Below are positions 6,507 through 14,337 of a stretch of 19,630 bases of DNA, in pieces. The notes under the pieces are model-generated. The model did not search any database. It saw only the letters and a list, made by a program, of their open reading frames with translations, and had not been told where the DNA came from. A program made the translations under genes and the position numbers. The DNA lies in NCBI GenBank assembly GCA_934540955.1, contig CAKTCY010000044.1:1-19630 (forward strand), read 5' to 3'. Origin of the DNA: an uncultured Faecalibacterium sp. (lineage in GTDB: Bacteria > Bacillota > Clostridia > Oscillospirales > Ruminococcaceae). Positions within the stretch are counted from its first letter, which is position 1; each line of letters starts with the position of its first letter.

Positions 6507-7246
6507 TCCTCTACCTCCCCGGCTGCTTTTTCCATCGGACGGCGCAAGGCCAGCAGCAGCACCAGAATGCCGCCCATGGACGGCAGCAGAAAGCTGCCGG
6601 AGCCAAATACCGCCAAGCACACCAGCGGCACGGCAAGGCCAATGAGGGCACTGCCGTGCTGCTTATCTTTTTCCCACTGGTTCAGGAAGATGACCGTGAA
6701 CATTGCGGTCATGACAAAATCCACGCCCTCGGTGCTGAAGGGCAGCACGGTGCCCAGCGCAGCCCCAAGCCCGGCACTGCCCACCCAGTAAAGCTGATCC
6801 AGCAGGGTAATGAAGAACATGAACCAGCCCTTGTCCACCCCTTCCGGCGGCGCTGCCGAGCAGGTGATGGAAAAGGTCTCGTCGCTCATGGCAAAGATCA
6901 TGTAAAAGCTGCGCCAGCCGTAGCCCTTATAGCGCTCCAGCATGGCAAGGCCGTAGAACAGGTGCCGCGCCTGGATCATCAGCGCCATCAGAAAGGCCGA
7001 CAGCGGCGAGAACGCGCCCAGCAGCAAACTTGCCAGCACAAACTCCAGCGAGCCGCCGTACACGACAGTGCCCATGAGCATGGGCATCCACACCGGCAGA
7101 CCCAAGGACTGCACATAGATGCCGTAGCCCAGCCCCAGCACAAAATAGCCCGCCAGCACCGGGATGGTCTGCGGAAAAGCCGCCCGCAGCGCCCGCAGGC
7201 AGGGGTGCGGCAGGGCGGGGGAAACGGTTTGGGACAGATGCTGCAT
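6503..7246 (-). CDS. azlC: AzlC-type branched-chain amino acid exporter
   Basis: A 247-residue integral membrane protein. The first 25 residues are cytoplasmic, followed by GYFVLGLGYGIYVQSLGLP and the hallmark stretch VYGGSLEFVLASLLLGAF. Next come QARHLFYGLAML and AMSDETFSI, both typical of the AzlC/YgaZ family. The start at 7246 has AAGGAG seven bases upstream; an upstream in-frame ATG at 7300 lacks one. It is first in a two-gene operon with azlD and has its own promoter at 7326-7353. In Bacillus subtilis the homologous pair exports 4-azaleucine; here the natural cargo is probably a branched-chain amino acid. Confidence 0.92.
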   Translation of the reverse strand: MQHLSQTVSPALPHPCLRALRAAFPQTIPVLAGYFVLGLGYGIYVQSLGLPVWMPMLMGTVVYGGSLEFVLASLLLGAFSPLSAFLMALMIQARHLFYGLAMLERYKGYGWRSFYMIFAMSDETFSITCSAAPPEGVDKGWFMFFITLLDQLYWVGSAGLGAALGTVLPFSTEGVDFVMTAMFTVIFLNQWEKDKQHGSALIGLAVPLVCLAVFGSGSFLLPSMGGILVLLLALRRPMEKAAGEVEE

Positions 7247-7325
7247 AGAAAAGCTCCTTGCTTTGCGGGAACAGCGGGCGGCGCGCCCATATACCCACAT
7301 AGATTGTATGAAATACGCAATTGTT

Positions 7326-7353
7326 ATTATAGCACATCCCGGCGCTTTTGCAA
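7326..7353 (-). promoter_or_regulatory. azlCD promoter
   Basis: On the minus strand a TTGCAA -35 (7348-7353) and a TATAAT -10 (7326-7331) are 16 bases apart, with TGC directly before the -10. The leader to the azlC start is about 75 bases and shows no T-box or riboswitch that I recognise. Confidence 0.7.
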
Positions 7354-7377
7354 GACGGCAGACATCCTGCTGTCGTG

Positions 7378-7511
7378 ACGATTTGGAATGCGCTCTGCGT
7401 TGCTCTGCGCATCTTCAGCGGAAAGAATATTTTATATTTCGCGTTTGTCGCGCTCTGCGGAGCGCTCCAAACGCATTTTCACGGGTGGGGTCGTGGAGGG
7501 AAACGGCATTT
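7378..7511 (+). repeat. dispersed hairpin repeat, copy B
   Basis: This copy has hairpin 1 with ATGCGC/GCGCAT, where copy A has ATGCCC/GGGCAT, so one base pair is swapped. Hairpin 2 (7441-7474) has the same outer GCGTTTG/CAAACGC arms as copy A, but the inner arms are GCGCTC/GAGCGC instead of GCGGCC/GGCCGC, with the TGCG loop kept. The conserved linkers are present; hairpin 3 is missing. The copy lies between the azlC promoter and the terminator of the next gene. The 7247-7577 gap holds only these elements. Confidence 0.8.
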
Positions 7512-7525
7512 ATACCTGAAAACGC

Positions 7526-7559
7526 AAAAGCAGCCAAACCGGGCGGTCTGGCTGCTTTT
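7526..7559 (-). terminator. terminator of the GGDEF-EAL gene
   Basis: An 11-bp perfect stem, AAAAGCAGCCA (7526-7536) with TGGCTGCTTTT (7549-7559), begins 19 bases after the stop codon of the minus-strand gene. The T run is within the stem arm on either strand, so it could work in both directions. Confidence 0.75.
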
Positions 7560-7577
7560 ATAGTTTATAAGAATATT

Positions 7578-10244
7578 TTACTCTACATCTTCATCCGCAA
7601 AGATCCACAGCACCTCGTTGATCTGGGAACCGCTGCGGGAGTAGGGGGTCACACGGATGCAGAAGCTGCGGCCGTCCGTCTTGCGGTAGCGGTGCTCCAG
7701 CAGATTGCTGCTGAACACGGTGCTGCGCACAAGGCCAAAATCCAGCAGCTTTGCAAAGCTGTCTCTGTCCTCCGGCACTACCAGCGTATCGCGGTAGTTG
7801 GTCAGCGCAGCCCGGAAGGAGCCGCCGCAGGTGTCCAGAATGGACTGGAAGTAGTCCGGCACAATGATGGGGCGCACGGCGTCCTCCTGCAGGTCCACCA
7901 CGAACACGGTCTTGTACTTGGGGGCAAGCACCTTCAAAAAGTGCTCCGCGTCCCGCTTTTCCTGCAGGGTGCGCTCCATCTTTTCGTTCAGGCCCTCCAG
8001 CTGGCGGGCGCGGCCATTGTGGTCGTAGTAGGCCTGCCGGTCCTGCCGCATGGCAGCCTCGGCCTTGGCCATAGCCTCGTCCACACGGCGCAGGTCGGTG
8101 GTCTGCTGGATGCCTACCGAGATGGCGTAGTCCTTTTCCTTCAGGAAGGCACGCATCCGATCCACGGTGCTCCATACGCTGTAGGGCGGCTCGTTGGGGG
8201 TGAGGATGATAAATTCATCGCTGCCGATGCGGTACACCCGGCTGGTAGCAAAGAACTTGCGGGCGGCGTTTGCCAGACAGCACAGCAGGGTGTCGCCGCT
8301 GCGGTGTCCCAGATGCTCGTTCACCTCGTGCATCCCCACCACATCCATGTAGGTGCACACCACGGATTCGTATCCGCTGTGGGGCAGCTCCCGCAGGTCG
8401 GCCTCGTACCGGCTGCGGTTGGCAAGGCCGGTCAGGGTATCGTGGCTGTAGGAGAAGTCCAGTTCCTCGCTGAGCTGGTCGGCCTGTGCGTCGTTGCGCA
8501 CCAGCACGGTCGCCCACGGGTTCTGGGCGCAGCAGCCACGGCAGGGCAGCACCTCTGTGGTGACCCAGACGTACTGACCGGACACGTTCTCGCGGTAGCG
8601 GTAGAACTCCGGCGCAGTGGCGTGGTACAGCACAGAGCGCAGAGCCTCCAGATCGGTCTGCTCCAAGAACAGGTCTGCGTCCTCCTCGTGCACGATTTTC
8701 TCGTTCACCAGGCGGTCGCAGTAGTTGACAAAATCCTCTTCCTTTTCCAGATCTGCACCCGGCAGGCGGGCGTCCCGCTTGATTACCCGGTACGCCCCGG
8801 TGGCAAGGTTCAGCAGCGAGAGCTCCAGCACGTTGTCGGTAAAGATCTGGTAGGCCTGCAAGGCCAGCGCGGTCTTTTCGGTGCCCGGGTTCTCCACCCG
8901 GCGGTCGCGGCGCATCAGGTCGCGGCGCAGATCCCAGTAATCCTGATTGGTGGGCTGCGCCAGCAGCTTTTCGGCGTTTTCCACCGGCATGGGCTTGAAG
9001 AAGTAGTAGCCCTGCGAGTACAGGCAATCCGCCGCCTGCAGCATGGACACCTGCTCCGGGGTCTCCACGCCCTCGGCGATGATGGGCAGGTTCAGCCGGT
9101 GCGCCATGTTCACCACCGACTCCACGATCTGCACGCCCTTGCTGCGATTCTCCTGATTCATGTCGATCAGCTTCATGTCCAGCTTGATGGCATCGACATT
9201 GGTATCCTTGAGCATATTCAGCGAGGAGTACCCGCTGCCGAAGTCGTCCATCATCACGGAGAAGCCCTTGCGGTGCAGCCCCTGAATGGCGCTTTCCACC
9301 ATCTTGGTGTCCTCGGCCACCATGGTCTCGGTGATCTCGGCCAGCAGAAGCTTTGGCTCCAGCTTATATTTTTCCACCAGCTCCGCAAAGATCTGCGGCA
9401 CATCCAGATTGAGGATATCCTGCACCGAAACGTTCACCGATACCGGCACAAGGTTGCTGCCGCTCTCCTGCCACTTCTGCAGGGTCTGGCAGACGGATTC
9501 CCAGATGTACTGGTCCAGCCTTGTCACAAGGCCGGTGCGCTCCAGCAGCGGCATGAACTCGGCGGGGGGAACGCAGCCACGGGTGGGGTGGTTCCAGCGC
9601 ACCAGCGCCTCCATGCCCACGATGGCGCGGGTGATGCTGTTGCACTTGGGCTGCAAGAAGAAGCAGAATTCGTGGTTATCCAGTGCGCGCTCCAGCTCGC
9701 CCAGCAGCTGCTGCTGTTCCTTGAGCTCGTTGAGCATGGTGGGTTCAAAGCGGTGCAGATAGCCGCTGTCGGTCGTTACACCGGCGATCTGTGCATAGTT
9801 GCACAGGGTGGCGGCATCCGCGCCGGGGTTTGCCTTCACAGGGCACACGCCCATCGCCACAAAAAAGGTGACATCCTGCCTGCCGGCATTCATGCAGGCC
9901 TGCAGCGTGGCAAGCACGGCAGTCTGCTCGGCCTTTTCGTCCGGCAGGCACAGGAAAAAGTCATCATTTCCAAAATAGCCCACAGGATAGCCGGTCTGCG
10001 CGCTGTAGCCCAGCAGACAGTTTGCCATGGTCTCCAGCAAAGCGTCGCCCTTTTCGGTGCCGTAAAGCTCGTTATAAAGCTTGAAGTGCTGGATATCCAC
10101 AGCGGCGACAGCCCATTCCGTTCCCTGATGCGCGGTCAGGAATGTATGCAGGGCCTGTAAAAATGCGTCCTTGCGGTCGATCCGCTGTAACGCAGCAGCT
10201 GCCGGTGCGGCGGCAGCTGCTTTGGTCTTCCGTTCCTCTGACAT
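7578..10244 (-). CDS. large GGDEF-EAL-PAS-GGDEF-PAS protein (c-di-GMP turnover)
   Basis: An 888-residue, apparently soluble signalling protein. Residues 20-170 form a degenerate GGDEF domain (GNDDF at 92-96), probably regulatory. Residues 175-430 are an EAL phosphodiesterase with the expected ligands: EAL (212-214), Asn271, Glu303, the Asp pair 333-334, KLD (354-356), EGVET (391-395) and Gln411. This domain should be able to cleave c-di-GMP. Residues 460-590 look like a PAS-type sensor. Residues 595-745 are a second GGDEF domain, with signature GSDEF (674-678), DTLTGLANR and metal Asp634, but no RxxD inhibitory site. Residues 765-888 resemble another PAS domain. No membrane segments are evident. 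The start at 10244 has a GAGGA site six bases upstream. Net activity is probably phosphodiesterase. Confidence 0.93.
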   Translation of the reverse strand: MSEERKTKAAAAAPAAAALQRIDRKDAFLQALHTFLTAHQGTEWAVAAVDIQHFKLYNELYGTEKGDALLETMANCLLGYSAQTGYPVGYFGNDDFFLCLPDEKAEQTAVLATLQACMNAGRQDVTFFVAMGVCPVKANPGADAATLCNYAQIAGVTTDSGYLHRFEPTMLNELKEQQQLLGELERALDNHEFCFFLQPKCNSITRAIVGMEALVRWNHPTRGCVPPAEFMPLLERTGLVTRLDQYIWESVCQTLQKWQESGSNLVPVSVNVSVQDILNLDVPQIFAELVEKYKLEPKLLLAEITETMVAEDTKMVESAIQGLHRKGFSVMMDDFGSGYSSLNMLKDTNVDAIKLDMKLIDMNQENRSKGVQIVESVVNMAHRLNLPIIAEGVETPEQVSMLQAADCLYSQGYYFFKPMPVENAEKLLAQPTNQDYWDLRRDLMRRDRRVENPGTEKTALALQAYQIFTDNVLELSLLNLATGAYRVIKRDARLPGADLEKEEDFVNYCDRLVNEKIVHEEDADLFLEQTDLEALRSVLYHATAPEFYRYRENVSGQYVWVTTEVLPCRGCCAQNPWATVLVRNDAQADQLSEELDFSYSHDTLTGLANRSRYEADLRELPHSGYESVVCTYMDVVGMHEVNEHLGHRSGDTLLCCLANAARKFFATSRVYRIGSDEFIILTPNEPPYSVWSTVDRMRAFLKEKDYAISVGIQQTTDLRRVDEAMAKAEAAMRQDRQAYYDHNGRARQLEGLNEKMERTLQEKRDAEHFLKVLAPKYKTVFVVDLQEDAVRPIIVPDYFQSILDTCGGSFRAALTNYRDTLVVPEDRDSFAKLLDFGLVRSTVFSSNLLEHRYRKTDGRSFCIRVTPYSRSGSQINEVLWIFADEDVE

Positions 10245-10317
10245 GACGATTCCTCACAATTTGGATAGATTTCAATGCGGCTAAATCGATTGCGGTCGGT
10301 TGTTACACTTTATAATC

Positions 10318-10326
10318 AGTATAACA
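10318..10326 (-). promoter_or_regulatory. putative promoter of the GGDEF-EAL gene
   Basis: The minus strand reads TGT-TATACT, an extended -10, about 75 bases upstream of the start codon. A weak TTCAAA is the best -35 about 17 bases further up. An adjacent TTATAA offers an alternative. Confidence 0.45.
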
Positions 10327-10392
10327 CGGTTTAAGTCGTTTTGAAATAGGTTTTTCACACTTTCTAACAACATTATTCGAGCAAAGTGCAAC

Positions 10393-10428
10393 AAAAATGC
10401 CACACACGGCGGCGCCGGTGCGGCATTT
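10393..10428 (-). terminator. terminator after the CmpB-family gene
   Basis: On the minus strand AAATGCC and GGCATTT arms (10422-10428 with 10395-10401) enclose a GC-rich inner stem and end in five T residues. It begins four bases after the stop at 10432 and closes the alaX-trmB-DUF6472-cmpB cluster. Confidence 0.65.
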
Positions 10429-10431
10429 GAA

Positions 10432-11517
10432 TCATTTGGGTTCCTTGTTGTCGTCCTTGTTTTCCTGCTCGGCGCGGTGCAGCATCTCCCGCAAGGTGGA
10501 CAGGCTCAGCATCTTGCTGCCGTGCCGGAGCTTCGGGAAGGCGCGCAGCATACGGCGGGGGCCCACGATGCGGGGCAGGCGCAGCAGCTGTGCCTGCATC
10601 TCCTCGCTGCGCTGCTGCAGCTCTGCGGCCAGCTGCTCCAGCTGCAGCAGCTCGGCGGCACGCTCGGCAGTGCCCTTGGCAGCAAGACGGGCGGCGTTGG
10701 CAGCCTCGGCAGCGTTCAGGCGGGCGTCCTCGCTGGCGCGGCGGGCAGCCTCGCTGGCCTCGGCGGCCTTGGCGCGGATGGCGGCCATGGTCTCATGGAC
10801 AGAGGGGCGTTTTCCGGCGGCATCCCGCGCCTCGGCGGCGGCAAGCTTGAATTGCAGCCGTCCCTCTTCCAGCTTCTTGTCGGCGGTCAGGGTGGTGGTG
10901 CCCAGCAGCTGGGTCATGGCATCGCTGACGGCGTGGATGCTGTCGCCCAGCTGCTCCATGGTGTCCAGCGTATCGGCCAGCGCAGAGGCGGCAATGGCGG
11001 TAGCCACCACGTCCGCTGCGTACACGGCGTACAAAAGGCACATGACAATGACCCCCGCAAGGGGCGGGACGAGGTCTACAAGGCTGGCCACCACCGGGTG
11101 CACGACGCGCATGACCACCAGCGTGCCCACGCCCCACAGCAGGCAGAATTTCAGACAGATATAGCCCCCGATGTTAAAGGGAAAATCGCTGTAATCCCAC
11201 CAGCGGGTGTGGTAGAGCTTATACAGCGCCCAGCCGCCTACCAGCTCCAGTGCGCTGGGCAGGATGACGCCGCCGATATACAGCAGCAGAATGCTGTGCT
11301 GCAAGGGTGTAAGGGTAAACAGCACAATGATCATGCCAAAGCCGTAGATGGGGCAGACCGGGCCGTTGAGAAAGCCCCGGTTCACCAGCTGTCCGGTGGC
11401 AGCGGCGGCGTAGATGACCTCCAGACACCAGCCCAGACAGGAATAGATCAGGAAATAAGCCAGAATGTGGTACAGCGAAAACCCGCATACCATGGTTCCG
11501 GTAAGAAAGCTTACCAT
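10432..11517 (-). CDS. CmpB-family (putative type IV ABC transporter) membrane protein with helical tail
   Basis: A 361-residue protein. The N-terminal half has about five hydrophobic segments (roughly 13-35, 58-72, 75-98, 118-138, 150-176). It contains the family hallmark CLGWCLEVIY followed by NRGFLNGPVCPIYGFG (46-61), recognised as the PF06541 'putative ABC-transporter type IV' family. Residues 185-361 form an unusually long cytoplasmic tail, very rich in Ala, Glu, Arg and Gln (220-310 strongly helical, coiled-coil like), ending in a charged stretch. No ATPase subunit is nearby, so a transport role is unproven. The start at 11517 has GGAGG five bases upstream. It follows the DUF6472 gene by 15 bases in the same operon. 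Confidence 0.87.
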   Translation of the reverse strand: MVSFLTGTMVCGFSLYHILAYFLIYSCLGWCLEVIYAAAATGQLVNRGFLNGPVCPIYGFGMIIVLFTLTPLQHSILLLYIGGVILPSALELVGGWALYKLYHTRWWDYSDFPFNIGGYICLKFCLLWGVGTLVVMRVVHPVVASLVDLVPPLAGVIVMCLLYAVYAADVVATAIAASALADTLDTMEQLGDSIHAVSDAMTQLLGTTTLTADKKLEEGRLQFKLAAAEARDAAGKRPSVHETMAAIRAKAAEASEAARRASEDARLNAAEAANAARLAAKGTAERAAELLQLEQLAAELQQRSEEMQAQLLRLPRIVGPRRMLRAFPKLRHGSKMLSLSTLREMLHRAEQENKDDNKEPK

Positions 11518-11532
11518 AAGCGCCTCCGTTCT

Positions 11533-11712
11533 TCAGTTCTGCTTGGATACGATCTTATATTCGTCCCCCGGCTCAAAAAAGGGGCAGGCAGCGGTATTAT
11601 GTGCAAGATAGCGTGCCATCTCGTCCTCGTCCAGCGCAGCGCCCTGCGCGCAGTAATAGCTGCCGTATTCGTCCTGAACATTATTCAGGCACAGCTCACA
11701 GGGGTCAGCCAT
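11533..11712 (-). CDS. small cysteine-containing protein, DUF6472-like
   Basis: A 59-residue protein beginning MADPCELCLNN and ending YKIVSKQN. Four cysteines (5, 8, 21, 43) are arranged as CxxC, C and C, suggesting a small zinc- or metal-binding fold. The Asp/Glu-rich LDEDEMARYL centre and the ACPFFEPGDEYKIV end match my memory of the DUF6472 mini-proteins found near trmB in clostridia. Its start codon overlaps the end of trmB by eight bases (AAATGGCTGA), so translation is probably coupled. The biochemical role is unknown; a link with tRNA or membrane homeostasis is only suggested by position. Confidence 0.85.
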   Translation of the reverse strand: MADPCELCLNNVQDEYGSYYCAQGAALDEDEMARYLAHNTAACPFFEPGDEYKIVSKQN

Positions 11713-12472
11713 TTGCTTCGCCCTCCTGCGCGGCGGCTTCGGCGGCGGCAGCCTCCCGCGCCATCCGCTTGAGCACCTTGGGGTCTACCCAAGTCACGCT
11801 GTCGGCACCGGGCTTTTTGCGGGCGATGAGCGCCTTGATTTTAATACCCATCTCGGTGAACATCCCCTCGTGCTCGGTGCGGATATTCCACTCCGGCTCG
11901 TTCTCGTGCAGGTCGTAGGTGATCCACTCGATGTCGTAGCCGGAGGCGGGGAAGTACTCCACGCTGTCCCGGAACAGATCATCGTCATCGGTCTTGAAGT
12001 AGATCTCGCCGCCGTCCTTCAGAAACTCGCGGTAGGCGATGAGCTGGCGCGGGTAGGTAAGGCGGTGCTTGTGGGAGGAGTCGTTCTTGCTCCACGGGTT
12101 GCAGAAGTTGATATAGATGCGGCTGACCTCATCCTCCGGGGTGATGACGCCCTTGATGCGCTCGATATCGGTGCTCATGATCTTCACGTTGTCGATGGGG
12201 CGGCCCGCTGCCTGATAGGCGGCCTCGATCTTGCGCTTGGCAAGGATGAGCACCTTGTCGGTGATGTCGATGCCCAGATAGTTATTTTCCGGGTGGGCGC
12301 AGGCCAGCTGGGAGATGAAGCCGCCCTTGCCGCAGCCCAGCTCCAGAATAAAGGGCTGCTCCGGGCGGGCATACTGGCCGTGCCACTTGCCGCCCCAGAT
12401 GAGGGGCTCGTGCACATGGAAATCCGCGGCCATCAGTTCGTCGTGGGCATAGGGTTTGAAACGCATTCTCAT
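11705..12472 (-). CDS. trmB: tRNA (guanine-N7)-methyltransferase
   Basis: Methylates N7 of guanosine 46 in the tRNA variable loop, using S-adenosylmethionine. The 255 residues include the SAM-binding motif LELGCGKGG (43-51). They also include the family stretch around NFCNPWSKNDSSHKHRL (122-138), equivalent to the usual DPWPKKRHxKRR, then FKTDDDDLF (159-167). About 30 extra residues at the C terminus are Ala/Glu-rich. The start at 12472 has AAGGAG (12484-12489 on the minus strand) 11 bases away, slightly long; the next Met is two codons later. A MITE-like element separates it from alaX upstream. Downstream it overlaps the DUF6472 gene. Confidence 0.93.
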   Translation of the reverse strand: MRMRFKPYAHDELMAADFHVHEPLIWGGKWHGQYARPEQPFILELGCGKGGFISQLACAHPENNYLGIDITDKVLILAKRKIEAAYQAAGRPIDNVKIMSTDIERIKGVITPEDEVSRIYINFCNPWSKNDSSHKHRLTYPRQLIAYREFLKDGGEIYFKTDDDDLFRDSVEYFPASGYDIEWITYDLHENEPEWNIRTEHEGMFTEMGIKIKALIARKKPGADSVTWVDPKVLKRMAREAAAAEAAAQEGEANG

Positions 12473-12498
12473 AGTTTGTTGTTCTCCTTGATGTTGTG

Positions 12499-12642
12499 AA
12501 CCCTCTCAGCCTCGCATTCGCTCGGCAGCTCCCCCGAAAGGGGGAGCTTTTTGACCATAAGAGGGAAAACTATCCGATTTCGCAATAGAAGCTCCCCCTT
12601 CGGGGGAGCTGGCAACGCCGTCAGGCGTTGACTGAGAGGGTT
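12499..12642. mobile_element. MITE-like element with terminal inverted repeats
   Basis: A non-coding element of 144 bases bounded by perfect 11-base inverted ends, AACCCTCTCAG and CTGAGAGGGTT. Inside are two perfect GC hairpins: AGCTCCCCC (12527-12535) with GGGGGAGCT (12540-12548) followed by T5, and a second near 12591-12610. There is also a CAACGCC/GGCGTTG stem at the right. It is related to the element at 14074-14216. It sits between alaX and trmB, and its right end supplies the alaX stop codon. No transposase is present, so it would need one in trans. The first hairpin could act as a plus-strand terminator. Confidence 0.7.
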
Positions 12643-13825
12643 ATTCTCTTCCTCTCAAAAACGCTTCCACCTGCTCCGGGGTGGCAGCGCAGCTGCCCTG
12701 ACAGATGCCGGGCTTGCCGCCGCCGCGTCCGTTCAGGGCGGCGTTCAGTGCCTTGGTCAGGGCGCGCACATCGCCGTCCCGCCGGGCAAGGCAGTAGCCG
12801 GTGCCCTTTTCGGTGGGGGTCAGGGCGGCGCAGAGGCCTGTGGTGGCCTCGGTCAGCCGGACGGCCAGCCGGTGCAGGCCGTCCGGGTCCAGCCCCGGCA
12901 GGGTGCGGATGGCGTCCGCATCGGGCGCGGTCAGCTGCGCAAGGGCGTCAAACAGCTGGCTGCACAGTCCGAAGTGTGTAAATTTGAGCGCAGTATACTC
13001 ATCGTAGACCCGATGCACCGCCACAGCGGTCTGGTCGGCCTTGGCAGAGAGCAGCGCACCGATCTCTGCCTGCCGGGCGCGCATGGCCTGCGCCGCCGCC
13101 AGCGCACGGGCGCCGCACACCACGCTCAGCCGCACGCCGCCCTTGTAGTTCTCGCTGGCAAGGATCTTGATCTGCCCCACCTGACCGGTGGTGCGGGTGT
13201 GGGTGCCGCAGCAGGCGCAGACGTCCGCGCCCGGGATGGTCACGATGCGCACCTGCCCCTCGATCTCCTTTTTGGAGCGGTAGACAAGGGCGGCAAGCTC
13301 CTCCCGGGTGGGGTAGCTGATGAGCACCGGCACATCCTGCCACACGATGCGGTTGGCGGCAAGCTCTGCCTGCCGCAGCCCCTCGGGGCTGATGGGCACG
13401 CTGGTGTCCATGCGCACCGCCTCGGTGCCCACATGGAAGCCCACGTTCTCTGCCCCGAACAGCTGGTGCAGGATGCCGGAGAGGATATGCTCGCCGGTGT
13501 GCTGCTGCATCTTATCGAACCGCCAGTCCCAGTCGATGCAGCCGGCAACGGCTGCGCCGGGCGCTGCGGCAGCGGGCAGGGCATCCACCGTATGCCAGAT
13601 GACACCCGCCTGCTCGTGGACGTCCAGCACCTGCAGCACCGTGCCGTCCGGCAGGGTCAGAGCGCCCCGGTCGGCGGGCTGACCGCCGCCCTCCGGGTAG
13701 AACACCGTGCCGTCCAGCGCGATGCGCCCGCCGCCGGTCTTTTCGTCCGGCTCTGCGGCAAGAATGACGCTCTCGCATTCCGTGCGAAAAGCGTCCTGCT
13801 CAAAGTATTTTTCTGTGCGCTGCAT
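12641..13825 (-). CDS. alaX: AlaX-type alanyl-tRNA editing protein
   Basis: A 394-residue free-standing editing protein related to the editing half of alanyl-tRNA synthetase. It hydrolyses Ser (and perhaps Gly) misattached to tRNA-Ala. The N-terminal domain contains FYPEGGGQPAD (42-52). The zinc/editing site is formed by HTGEH (109-113) and CCGTH (205-209). The C-terminal third is a DHHA1-like domain ending in GRGGGKPGICQGS (367-379), so this is the long AlaX type. Within that motif a Cys replaces the usual Ala. The start at 13825 has GGAGG ten bases upstream. The stop codon is formed by the end of the MITE-like element that follows, before trmB. Confidence 0.92.
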   Translation of the reverse strand: MQRTEKYFEQDAFRTECESVILAAEPDEKTGGGRIALDGTVFYPEGGGQPADRGALTLPDGTVLQVLDVHEQAGVIWHTVDALPAAAAPGAAVAGCIDWDWRFDKMQQHTGEHILSGILHQLFGAENVGFHVGTEAVRMDTSVPISPEGLRQAELAANRIVWQDVPVLISYPTREELAALVYRSKKEIEGQVRIVTIPGADVCACCGTHTRTTGQVGQIKILASENYKGGVRLSVVCGARALAAAQAMRARQAEIGALLSAKADQTAVAVHRVYDEYTALKFTHFGLCSQLFDALAQLTAPDADAIRTLPGLDPDGLHRLAVRLTEATTGLCAALTPTEKGTGYCLARRDGDVRALTKALNAALNGRGGGKPGICQGSCAATPEQVEAFLRGRE

Positions 13826-13887
13826 AGCGCGAGTACCTCCTGTAGATAGAACGATTGCAAACGGGGAAAGAGTCTTTGCCGAGGGAT

Positions 13888-14058
13888 GTTCTCTTTTGAC
13901 ACCAAAAGAGAACCAGAAAAGTGCCAGCGATTTCGACGCGCTGGAGCCACGAAAAAGGGGCTGCTCGCCCCTTTTAACCCCAAAGAGGAGGGCTACACCG
14001 GAAAAAACTGAAGATTCACGCCTGTTCGGCGTGAAGATCTTTTAACCGTTTTTTCCGG
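13888..14058. repeat. cluster of four perfect hairpins upstream of alaX
   Basis: In 171 bases there are four consecutive perfect stems: GTTCTCTTTTG (13888-13898) with 13903-13913; CCAGCG (13924-13929) with 13939-13944; AAAAGGGGC (13953-13961) with 13967-13975; and CCGGAAAAAAC (13998-14008) with 14048-14058. The last encloses an inner TTCACGCC/GGCGTGAA stem (14015-14035). No open frame here looks real. It may be a further dispersed repeat or a structured RNA. The third stem could terminate transcription. Confidence 0.6.
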
Positions 14059-14073
14059 CTCCGCCGATTTGAA

Positions 14074-14216
14074 GCCCCTCAGTCGCTGCGCGACAGCTCC
14101 CCCCGGGGGAGCAAGCACACCCGAAAACTTTGCACTTCAGCCGGAAACAGTGCCACTATGCCAAAGGCTCCCTCCCCGAGGGAGCTGGCAAAGCCGTCAG
14201 GCTTTGACTGAGGGAG
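14074..14216. mobile_element. second MITE-like element
   Basis: Ends form imperfect terminal inverted repeats: the left GCCCCTCAGTC (14074-14084) is matched at the right by GACTGAGGGAG (14206-14216). Internal GC hairpins follow each end (GCTCCCCC/GGGGGAGC near 14096-14113; GCTCCCTC/GAGGGAGC near 14167-14185). Next to the right end is a CAAAGCC/GGCTTTG stem (14189-14206). The layout matches the element at 12499-12642, and the left end is shared with 64-86. Non-coding. Together with the adjoining hairpin cluster it fills the alaX-malQ gap. Confidence 0.65.
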
Positions 14217-14278
14217 TTCAAAGCGTCATCTTTTTCAGTATACCACGATTTTTGCCTGTGGAAAATAGTTTACAGTTA

Positions 14279-14287
14279 TGTTATGAT
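14279..14287 (+). promoter_or_regulatory. putative malQ promoter
   Basis: An extended -10, TGT-TATGAT, lies about 50 bases upstream of the malQ start. No clear -35 is present; TTGCCT at 14252-14257 is too far away for a standard spacer. Confidence 0.4.
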
Positions 14288-14337
14288 AGGAAACAACGAA
14301 TATTCCCGAAAATTGACAGCGAGGAAGGTAACGGATC

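Noticed and set aside
7247..7325. T-box or amino-acid riboswitch in the azlC leader
   Set aside because: The leader is only about 75 bases and has no T-box sequence or terminator/antiterminator pair.
7164..10160. Long plus-strand open frame of 998 codons
   Set aside because: It is antisense to the well-supported GGDEF-EAL gene, has no family features and is a by-product of GC-rich codon use.
13888..14216. CRISPR array
   Set aside because: The repeats here are internal palindromes of different sequences, not regularly spaced identical units.
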